Assembly (NCBI RefSeq): GCF_910592395.1
Contig: NC_088308.1
Span: 1,674,001-1,738,000 of the forward strand
Source: Lineus longissimus
Taxonomy: Eukaryota; Nemertea; Pilidiophora; Heteronemertea; Lineidae
Direction of reading: 5' to 3'
Length of the DNA: 64,000 nt
Part shown: positions 49,601 to 61,600 of the stretch, piece after piece
Layout: every line of letters starts with the position of its first letter
Position numbering within the stretch: position 1 is the first letter of the stretch
Program-made: the position numbers and the translations under genes
The notes under the pieces: model-generated
What the model was told of the DNA's origin: nothing
What the model saw: the letters and a program-made list of their open reading frames with translations, nothing else
The model's database searches: none

Positions 49601-52600
49601 GGGAAAGGGAATTGACAGTTTCTACCAGTAATCAATGTATATCTGACCGAGTCGATCACTATCGACATTTGTTGTCAGAGTAAAGACAAAGATTTAACTC
49701 AACAGGCTTCTACAAATTTCTATGTCAATATTTCAGCATGTGGTGTGGGCTACAGATGGAAAAAAGGAAAATGCCGCTGTAAGTTGTGTACTAACCAAGA
49801 AATAAAGCACTTCAGATCAAAACAAACCTAACTGGAAATACAGACACCTGGCTGAAACTCTTGACTTTTCGAAATAAAGAATTGATAATGCGGGTGAGGT
49901 AACAACAAGAGCATGGTTGGTTTCCTAAAAGGGTACTACAGCACCTAAAGACCCTTTGGCCTAAACAGTTAGCTACATTTACTGTGCCAGTAGAAAAAAA
50001 GAAGTCTTGCTGACTGAACAAGCTCGACCTTATTTTCTGATTGTCTTTCACTTTGTAGTCTACAAATGCCCATCTGGTTATAAAAAAGTTCGGACTGGCA
50101 TATTGAGACGGAGGACAGTCTGCAGGAAAAAAGGTGCGTTTGATTTTATTTTTTCTCTTCGACGTATTTCGCAAGCTTCTTAGATTTACTTTACCTCCAT
50201 TTTCATTTAGGAATGTTCAGAGAGGACTAAGGGCCGGGCCATGTCCACAGCCACTGTTATATTTCGTCTTTCCACTGCTGCTGTGTATCACCCACACATG
50301 TTATTATAGTCTCAAGATTCTAGGATACAGTCGCAAGAAAATGTTATCTGTCGTGCTGAGAAGATAGTGAAAGAGAATTACAAGTTACTACCAGTTATCA
50401 AAGAATATCTGACCGAGTCGATCACTATCGACATTGTTGTCAGAGTAAAGAGAAAGATTTAACTCAACATGCTTCTAGATATTTTTATGTCAATATTTCA
50501 GCATGTGGTGTAGGCTACAGATGGAAAAAGGGAAAATGCCGCTGTAAGTTGTGTACTAACCTAGAAATCAAACACCTCAGATCCAAAAAAAACCTAACTG
50601 GTAATGCAGCCACCTGGCCCAAACTCTTGACTTTTCGAAATAAAGAATTGATAATGCGGGTGAGGTAACAACAAGAGCATGTTTGGTTTCCTAAAAGGGT
50701 ACTACAGCACCTAAAGACCCTTTGGCCTAAACAGTTAGCTACATTTACTTTGCCAGTAGAAAAAAAGAAGTCTTGCTGACTGAAGAAGCTCGACCTTATT
50801 TTCTGATTGTCTTTCACTTTGTAGTCTACAAATGCCCATCTGGTTATAAAAAAGTTCGGACTGGCATATGGAGACGGAGGACAATCTGCAGGAAAAAAGG
50901 TGCGTTTGATTTTATTTTTTCTCTTTGAATTTCTTCCCATGCTTCATAGATTCGTTTTACCTACATTTTCATTTAGTAAAAATGTTCTCTGGCCTGCTTA
51001 GAAGAAAGGGAAAGGGAATTGACAGTTACTACCAGTAATCAATGTATATCTGACCGAGTCGATCACTATCGACATTTGTTGTCAGAGTAAAGACAAATAT
51101 TTAACGCAACATGCTTCAAGAAATTTCTATGTATATATTTCAGCATGTGGTGTGGGCTACAGACGAAAGAAAGGAAAATGCCGCTGTAAGTTTTGTACTG
51201 TACTAACCAAGAAATAAAGCACTTCAGATCAAAACAAACCTTACTGGAAATACAGACACCTGGCTGAAATGCTGGACTTTTCTAAATAAAGAATTGATCA
51301 TGTGGGGGGAGGTAAAATACAACAAGGGCATGTTTGGTTTCCTTAAGAGGTATTATTTGCAGCCAACACCCATTTGGCCTTGGGTACATTTACTTTGCCA
51401 GTAAAAAAATGAGAAATCTTGCTGACTGAAGAAGCTGGACCTTATTTTCTGATTGTCTTTCACTTTGTAGTCTACAAATGCCCATCTGGTTATAAAAAAG
51501 TTCGGACTGGCATATGGAGACGGAGGACAATCTGCAGGAAAAAAGGTGCGTTTGATTTTATTTTTTCTCTTTGAATTTCTTCCCATGCTTCATAGATTCG
51601 TTTTACCTACATTTTCATTTAGTAAAAATGTTCTCTGGCCTGCTTAGAAGAAAGGGAAAGGGAATTGACAGTTACTACCAGTAATCAATGTATATCTGAC
51701 CGAGTCGATCACTATCGACATTTGTTGTCAGAGTAAAGACAAAGATTTAACTCAACAGGCTTCTACAAATTTCTATGTCAATATTTCAGCATGTGGTGTG
51801 GGCTACAGATGGAAAAAAGGAAAATGCCGCTGTAAGTTGTGTACTAACCAAGAAATAAAGCACTTCAGATCAAAACAAACCTAACTGGAAATACAGACAC
51901 CTGGCTGAAACTCTTGACTTTTCGAAATAAAGAATTGATAATGCGGGTGAGGTAACAACAAGAGCATGGTTGGTTTCCTAAAAGGGTACTACAGCACCTA
52001 AAGACCCTTTGGCCTAAACAGTTAGCTACATTTACTTTGCCAGTAGAAAAAAGAAGTCTTGCTGACTGAACAAGCTCGACCTTATTTTCTGATTGTCTTT
52101 CACTTTGTAGTCTACAAATGCCCATCTGGTTATAAAAAAGTTCGGACTGGCATATTGAGACGGAGGACAATCTGCAGGAAAAAAGGTGCGTTTGATTTTA
52201 TTTTTTCTCTTTGAATTTCTTCCCATGCTTCATAGATTCGTTTTACCTACATTTTCATTTAGTAAAAATGTTCTCTGGCCTGCTTAGAAGAAAGGGAAAG
52301 GGAATTGACAGTTTCTACCAGTAATCAATGTATATCTGACCGAGTCGATCACTATCGACATTTGTTGTCAGAGTAAAGACAAAGATTTAACTCAACAGGC
52401 TTCTACAAATTTCTATGTCAATATTTCAGCATGTGGTGTGGGCTACAGATGGAAAAAAGGAAAATGCCGCTGTAAGTTGTGTACTAACCAAGAAATAAAG
52501 CACTTCAGATCAAAACAAACCTAACTGGAAATACAGACACCTGGCTGAAACTCTTGACTTTTCGAAATAAAGAATTGATAATGCGGGTGAGGTAACAACA

Positions 52601-55600
52601 AGAGCATGGTTGGTTTCCTAAAAGGGTACTACAGCACCTAAAGACCCTTTGGCCTAAACAGTTAGCTACATTTACTTTGCCAGTAGAAAAAAAGAAGTCT
52701 TGCTGACTGAACAAGCTCGACCTTATTTTCTGATTGTCTTTCACTTTGTAGTCTACAAATGCCCATCTGGTTATAAAAAAGTTCGGACTGGCATATTGAG
52801 ACGGAGGACAGTCTGCAGGAAAAAAGGTGCGTTTGATTTTATTTTTTCTCTTCGACGTATTTCGCAAGCTTCTTAGATTTACTTTACCTCCATTTTCATT
52901 TAGGAATGTTCAGAGAGGACTAAGGGCCGGGCCATGTCCACAGCCACTGTTATATTTCGTCTTTCCACTGCTGCTGTGTATCACCCACACATGTTATTAT
53001 AGTCTCAAGATTCTAGGATACAGTCGCAAGAAAATGTTATCTGTCGTGCTGAGAAGATAGTGAAAGAGAATTACAAGTTACTACCAGTTATCAAAGAATA
53101 TCTGACCGAGTCGATCACTATCGACATTGTTGTCAGAGTAAAGAGAAAGATTTAACTCAACATGCTTCTAGATATTTTTATGTCAATATTTCAGCATGTG
53201 GTGTAGGCTACAGATGGAAAAAGGGAAAATGCCGCTGTAAGTTGTGTACTAACCTAGAAATCAAACACCTCAGATCCAAAAAAAACCTAACTGGTAATGC
53301 AGCCACCTGGCCTAAACTCTTGACTTTTCGAAATGAAGAATTGATAATGCGGGTGAGGTAACAACAAGAGCATGTTTGGTTTCCTAAAAGGGTACTACAG
53401 CACCTAAAGACCCTTTGGCCTAAACAGTTAGCTACATTTACTTTGCCAGTAGAAAAAAAGAAGTCTTGCTGACTGAACAAGCTCGACCTTATTTTCTGAT
53501 TGTCTTTCACTTTGTAGTCTACAAATGCCCATCTGGTTATAAAAAAGTTCGGACTGGCATATGGAGACGGAGGACAATCTGCAGGAAAAAAGGTGCGTTT
53601 GATTTTATTTTTTCTCTTTGAATTTCTTCCCATGCTTCATAGATTCGTTTTACCTACATTTTCATTTAGTAAAAATGTTCTCTGGCCTGCTTAGAAGAAA
53701 GGGAAAGGGAATTGACAGTTACTACCAGTAATCAATGTATATCTGACCGAGTCGATCACTATCGACATTTGTTGTCAGAGTAAAGACAAATATTTAACGC
53801 AACATGCTTCAAGAAATTTCTATGTATATATTTCAGCATGTGGTGTGGGCTACAGACGAAAGAAAGGAAAATGCCGCTGTAAGTTTTGTACTAACCAAGA
53901 AATAAAGCACTTCAGATCAAAACAAACCTTACTGGAAATACAGACACCTGGCTGAAACGCTGGACTTTTCTAAATAAAGAATTGATCATGTGGGGGGAGG
54001 TAAAATACAACAAGGGCATGTTTGGTTTCCTTAAGAGGTATTATTTGCAGCCAACACCCATTTGGCCTTGGGTACATTTACTTTGCCAGTAAAAAAATGA
54101 GAAATCTTGCTGACTGAAGAAGCTGGACCTTATTTTCTGATTGTCTTTCACTTTGTAGTCTACAAATGCCCATCTGGTTATAAAAAAGTTCGGACTGGCA
54201 TATGGAGACGGAGGACAATCTGCAGGAAAAAAGGTGCGTTTGATTTTATTTTTTCTCTTTGAATTTCTTCCCATGCTTCATAGATTCGTTTTACCTACAT
54301 TTTCATTTAGTAAAAATGTTCTCTGGCCTGCTTAGAAGAAAGGGAAAGGGAATTGACAGTTACTACCAGTAATCAATGTATATCTGACCGAGTCGATCAC
54401 TATCGACATTTGTTGTCAGAGTAAAGACAAAGATTTAACTCAACAGGCTTCTACAAATTTCTATGTCAATATTTCAGCATGTGGTGTGGGCTACAGATGG
54501 AAAAAAGGAAAATGCCGCTGTAAGTTGTGTACTAACCAAGAAATAAAGCACTTCAGATCAAAACAAACCTAACTGGAAATACAGACACCTGGCTGAAACT
54601 CTTGACTTTTCGAAATAAAGAATTGATAATGCGGGTGAGGTAACAACAAGAGCATGGTTGGTTTCCTAAAAGGGTACTACAGCACCTAAAGACCCTTTGG
54701 CCTAAACAGTTAGCTACATTTACTTTGCCAGTAGAAAAAAAGAAGTCTTGCTGACTGAACAAGCTCGACCTTATTTTCTGATTGTCTTTCACTTTGTAGT
54801 CTACAAATGCCCATCTGGTTATAAAAAAGTTCGGACTGGCATATTGAGACGGAGAACAATCTGCAGGAAAAAAGGTGCGTTTGATTTTATTTTTTCTCTT
54901 TGAATTTCTTCCCATGCTTCATAGATTCGTTTTACCTACATTTTCATTTAGTAAAAATGTTCTCTGGCCTGCTTAGAAGAAAGGGAAAGGGAATTGACAG
55001 TTTCTACCAGTAATCAATGTATATCTGACCGAGTCGATCACTATCGACATTTGTTGTCAGAGTAAAGACAAAGATTTAACTCAACAGGCTTCTACAAATT
55101 TCTATGTCAATATTTCAGCATGTGGTGTGGGCTACAGATGGAAAAAAGGAAAATGCCGCTGTAAGTTGTGTACTAACCAAGAAATAAAGCACTTCAGATC
55201 AAAACAAACCTAACTGGAAATACAGACACCTGGCTGAAACTCTTGACTTTTCGAAATAAAGAATTGATAATGCGGGTGAGGTAACAACAAGAGCATGGTT
55301 GGTTTCCTAAAAGGGTACTACAGCACCTAAAGACCCTTTGGCCTAAACAGTTAGCTACATTTACTTTGCCAGTAGAAAAAAAGAAGTCTTGCTGACTGAA
55401 CAAGCTCGACCTTATTTTCTGATTGTCTTTCACTTTGTAGTCTACAAATGCCCATCTGGTTATAAAAAAGTTCGGACTGGCATATGGAGACGGAGGACAG
55501 TCTGCAGGAAAAAAGGTGCGTTTGATTTTATTTTTTCTCTTCGACGTATTTCGCAAGCTTCTTAGATTTACTTTACCTCCATTTTCATTTAGGAATGTTC

Positions 55601-58600
55601 AGAGAGGACTAAGGGCCGGGCCATGTCCACAGCCACTGTTATATTTCGTCTTTCCACTGCTGCTGTGTATCACCCACACATGTTATTATAGTCTCAAGAT
55701 TCTAGGATACAGTCGCAAGAAAATGTTATCTGTCGTGCTGAGAAGATAGTGAAAGAGAATTACAAGTTACTACCAGTTATCAAAGAATATCTGACCGAGT
55801 CGATCACTATCGACATTGTTGTCAGAGTAAAGAGAAAGATTTAACTCAACATGCTTCTAGATATTTTTATGTCAATATTTCAGCATGTGGTGTAGGCTAC
55901 AGATGGAAAAAGGGAAAATGCCGCTGTAAGTTGTGTACTAACCTAGAAATCAAACACCTCAGATCCAAAAAAAACCTAACTGGTAATGCAGCCACCTGGC
56001 CCAAACTCTTGACTTTTCGAAATAAAGAATTGATAATGCGGGTGAGGTAACAACAAGAGCATGTTTGGTTTCCTAAAAAGGTACTACAGCACCTAAAGAC
56101 CCTTTGGCCTAAACAGTTAGCTACATTTACTTTGCCAGTAGAAAAAAAGAAGTCTTGCTGACTGAAGAAGCTCGACCTTATTTTCTGATTGTCTTTCACT
56201 TTGTAGTCTACAAATGCCCATCTGGTTATAAAAAAGTTCGGACTGGCATATGGAGACGGAGGACAATCTGCAGGAAAAAAGGTGCGTTTGATTTTATTTT
56301 TTCTCTTTGAATTTCTTCCCATGCTTCATAGATTCGTTTTACCTACATTTTCATTTAGTAAAAATGTTCTCTGGCCTGCTTAGAAGAAAGGGAAAGGGAA
56401 TTGACAGTTACTACCAGTAATCAATGTATATCTGACCGAGTCGATCACTATCGACATTTGTTGTCAGAGTAAAGACAAATATTTAACGCAACATGCTTCA
56501 AGAAATTTCTATGTATATATTTCAGCATGTGGTGTGGGCTACAGACGAAAGAAAGGAAAATGCCGCTGTAAGTTTTGTACTAACCAAGAAATAAAGCACT
56601 TCAGATCAAAACAAACCTTACTGGAAATACAGACACCTGGCTGAAACGCTGGACTTTTCTAAATAAAGAATTGATCATGTGGGGGGAGGTAAAATACAAC
56701 AAGGGCATGTTTGGTTTCCTTAAGAGGTATTATTTGCAGCCAACACCCATTTGGCCTTGGGTACATTTACTTTGCCAGTAAAAAAATGAGAAATCTTGCT
56801 GACTGAAGAAGCTGGACCTTATTTTCTGATTGTCTTTCACTTTGTAGTCTACAAATGCCCATCTGGTTATAAAAAAGTTCGGACTGGCATATGGAGACGG
56901 AGGACAATCTGCAGGAAAAAAGGTGCGTTTGATTTTATTTTTTCTCTTTGAATTTCTTCCCATGCTTCATAGATTCGTTTTACCTACATTTTCATTTAGT
57001 AAAAATGTTCTCTGGCCTGCTTAGAAGAAAGGGAAAGGGAATTGACAGTTACTACCAGTAATCAATGTATATCTGACCGAGTCGATCACTATCGACATTT
57101 GTTGTCAGAGTAAAGACAAAGATTTAACTCAACAGGCTTCTACAAATTTCTATGTCAATATTTCAGCATGTGGTGTGGGCTACAGATGGAAAAAAGGAAA
57201 ATGCCGCTGTAAGTTGTGTACTAACCAAGAAATAAAGCACTTCAGATCAAAACAAACCTAACTGGAAATACAGACACCTGGCTGAAACTCTTGACTTTTC
57301 GAAATAAAGAATTGATAATGCGTGTGAGGTAACAACAAGAGCATGGTTGGTTTCCTAAAAGGGTACTACAGCACCTAAAGACCCTTTGGCCTAAACAGTT
57401 AGCTACATTTACTTTGCCAGTAGAAAAAAAGAAGTCTTGCTGACTGAACAAGCTCGACCTTATTTTCTGATTGTCTTTCACTTTGTAGTCTACAAATGCC
57501 CATCTGGTTATAAAAAAGTTCGGACTGGCATATTGAGACGGAGGACAGTCTGCAGGAAAAAAGGTGCGTTTGATTTTATTTTTTCTCTTCGACGTATTTC
57601 GCAAGCTTCTTAGATTTACTTTACCTCCATTTTCATTTAGGAATGTTCAGAGAGGACTAAGGGCCGGGCCATGTCCACAGCCACTGTTATATTTCGTCTT
57701 TCCACTGCTGCTGTGTATCACCCACACATGTTATTATAGTCTCAAGATTCTAGGATACAGTCGCAAGAAAATGTTATCTGTCGTGCTGAGAAGATAGTGA
57801 AAGAGAATTACAAGTTACTACCAGTTATCAAAGAATATCTGACCGAGTCGATCACTATCGACATTGTTGTCAGAGTAAAGAGAAAGATTTAACTCAACAT
57901 GCTTCTAGATATTTTTATGTCAATATTTCAGCATGTGGTGTAGGCTACAGATGGAAAAAGGGAAAATGCCGCTGTAAGTTGTGTACTAACCTAGAAATCA
58001 AACACCTCAGATCCAAAAAAAACCTAACTGGTAATGCAGCCACCTGGCCCAAACTCTTGACTTTTCGAAATAAAGAATTGATAATGCGGGTGAGGTAACA
58101 ACAAGAGCATGTTTGGTTTCCTAAAAAGGTACTACAGCACCTAAAGACCCTTTGGCCTAAACAGTTAGCTACATTTACTTTGCCAGTAGAAAAAAAGAAG
58201 TCTTGCTGACTGAAGAAGCTCGACCTTATTTTCTGATTGTCTTTCACTTTGTAGTCTACAAATGCCCATCTGGTTATAAAAAAGTTCGGACTGGCATATG
58301 GAGACGGAGGACAATCTGCAGGAAAAAAGGTGCGTTTGATTTTATTTTTTCTCTTTGAATTTCTTCCCATGCTTCATAGATTCGTTTTACCTACATTTTC
58401 ATTTAGTAAAAATGTTCTCTGGCCTGCTTAGAAGAAAGGGAAAGGGAATTGACAGTTACTACCAGTAATCAATGTATATCTGACCGAGTCGATCACTATC
58501 GACATTTGTTGTCAGAGTAAAGACAAATATTTAACGCAACATGCTTCAAGAAATTTCTATGTATATATTTCAGCATGTGGTGTGGGCTACAGACGAAAGA

Positions 58601-61600
58601 ATGGAAAATGCCGCTGTAAGTTTTGTACTAACCAAGAAATAAAGCACTTCAGATCAAAACAAACCTTACTGGAAATACAGACACCTGGCTGAAACGCTGG
58701 ACTTTTCTAAATAAAGAATTGATCATGTGGGGGGAGGTAAAATACAACAAGGGCATGTTTGGTTTCCTTAAGAGGTATTATTTGCAGCCAACACCCATTT
58801 GGCCTTGGGTACATTTACTTTGCCAGTAAAAAAATGAGAAATCTTGCTGACTGAAGAAGCTGGACCTTATTTTCTGATTGTCTTTCACTTTGTAGTCTAC
58901 AAATGCCCATCTGGTTATAAAAAAGTTCGGACTGGCATATGGAAACGGAGGACAATCTGCAGGAAAAAAGGTGCGTTTGATTTTATTTTTTCTCTTTGAA
59001 TTTCTTCCCATGCTTCATAGATTCGTTTTACCTACATTTTCATTTAGTAAAAATGTTCTCTGGCCTGCTTAGAAGAAAGGGAAAGGGAATTGACAGTTAC
59101 TACCAGTAATCAATGTATATCTGACCGAGTCGATCACTATCGACATTTGTTGTCAGAGTAAAGACAAAGATTTAACTCAACAGGCTTCTACAAATTTCTA
59201 TGTCAATATTTCAGCATGTGGTGTGGGCTACAGATGGAAAAAAGGAAAATGCCGCTGTAAGTTGTGTACTAACCAAGAAATAAAGCACTTCAGATCAAAA
59301 CAAACCTAACTGGAAATACAGACACCTGGCTGAAACTCTTGACTTTTCGAAATAAAGAATTGATAATGCGGGTGAGGTAACAACAAGAGCATGGTTGGTT
59401 TCCTAAAAGGGTACTACAGCACCTAAAGACCCTTTGGCCTAAACAGTTAGCTACATTTACTTTGCCAGTAGAAAAAAAGAAGTCTTGCTGACTGAACAAG
59501 CTCGACCTTATTTTCTGATTGTCTTTCACTTTGTAGTCTACAAATGCCCATCTGGTTATAAAAAAGTTCGGACTGGCATATTGAGACGGAGGACAGTCTG
59601 CAGGAAAAAAGGTGCGTTTGATTTTATTTTTTCTCTTCGACGTATTTCGCAAGCTTCTTAGATTTACTTTACCTCCATTTTCATTTAGGAATGTTCAGAG
59701 AGGACTAAGGGCCGGGCCATGTCCACAGCCACTGTTATATTTCGTCTTTCCACTGCTGCTGTGTATCACCCACACATGTTATTATAGTCTCAAGATTCTA
59801 GGATACAGTCGCAAGAAAATGTTATCTGTCGTGCTGAGAAGATAGTGAAAGAGAATTAAAAGTTACTACCAGTTATCAAAGAATATCTGACCGAGTCGAT
59901 CACTATCGACATTGTTGTCAGAGTAAAGAGAAAGATTTAACTCAACATGCTTCTAGATATTTTTATGTCAATATTTCAGCATGTGGTGTAGGCTACAGAT
60001 GGAAAAAGGGAAAATGCCGCTGTAAGTTGTGTACTAACCTAGAAATCAAACACCTCAGATCCAAAAAAAACCTGACTGGTAATGCAGCCACCTGGCCCAA
60101 ACTCTTGACTTTTCGAAATAAAGAATTGATAATGCGGGTGAGGTAACAACAAGAGCATGTTTGGTTTCCTAAAAGGGTACTACAGCACCTAAAGACCCTT
60201 TGGCCTAAACAGTTAGCTACATTTACTTTGCCAGTAGAAAAAAAGAAGTCTTGCTGACTGAACAAGCTCGACCTTATTTTCTGATTGTCTTTCACTTTGT
60301 AGTCTACAAATGCCCATCTGGTTATAAAAAAGTTCGGACTGGCATATTGAGACGGAGGACAGTCTGCAGGAAAAAAGGTGCGTTTGATTTTATTTTTTCT
60401 CTTCGACGTATTTCGCAAGCTTCTTAGATTTACTTTACCTCCATTTTCATTTAGGAATGTTCAGAGAGGACTAAGGGCCGGGCCATGTCCACAGCCACTG
60501 TTATATTTCGTCTTTCCACTGCTGCTTTGTATCACCCACACATGTTATTATCGTCTCAAGATTCTAGGATACAGTCGCAAGAAAATGTTATCTGTCGTGC
60601 TGAGAAGATAGTGAAAGAGAATTACAAGTTACTACCAGTTATCAAAGAATATCTGACCGAGTCGATCACTATCGACATTGTTGTCAGAGTAAAGAGAAAT
60701 ATTTAACTCAACATGCTTCTAGATATTTTTATGTCAATATTTCAGCATGTGGTGTAGGCTACAGATGGAAAAAGGGAAAATGCCGCTGTAAGTTGTGTAC
60801 TAACCTAGAAATCAAACACCTCAGATCCAAAAAAAACCTAAATGGTAATGCAGCCACCTGGCCCAAACTCTTGACTTTTCGAAATAAAGAATTGATAATG
60901 CGGGTGAGGTAACAACAAGAGCATGTTTGGTTTCCTAAAAGGGTACTACAGCACCTAAAGACCCTTTGGCCTAAACAGTTAGCTACATTTACTTTGCCAG
61001 TAGAAAAAAAGAAGTCTTGCTGACTGAAAAAGCTCGACCTTATTTTCTGATTGTCTTTCACTTTGTAGTCTACAAATGCCCATCTGGTTATAAAAAAGTT
61101 CGGACTGGCATATGGAGACGGAGGACAATCTGCAGGAAAAAAGGTGCGTTTGATTTTATTTTTTCTCTTTGAATTTCTTCCCATGCTTCATAGATTCGTT
61201 TTACCTACATTTTCATTTAGTAAAAATGTTCTCTGGCCTGCTTAGAAGAAAGGGAAAGGGAATTGACAGTTACTACCAGTAATCAATGTATATCTGACCG
61301 AGTCGATCACTATCGACATTTGTTGTCAGAGTAAAGACAAAGTTTTAACTCAACAGGCTTCTACAAATTTCTATGTCAATATTTCAGCATGTGGTGTGGG
61401 CTACAGACGGAAAAAAGGAAAATGCCGCTGTAAGTTGTGTACTAACCAAGAAATAAAGCACTTCAGATCAAAACAAACATAACTGGAAATACAGACACCT
61501 GGCTGAAACTCTTGACTTTTCGAAATAAAGAATTGATAATGCGGGTGAGGTAACAACAAGAGCATGGTTGGTTTCCTAAAAGGGTACTACAGCACCTAAA

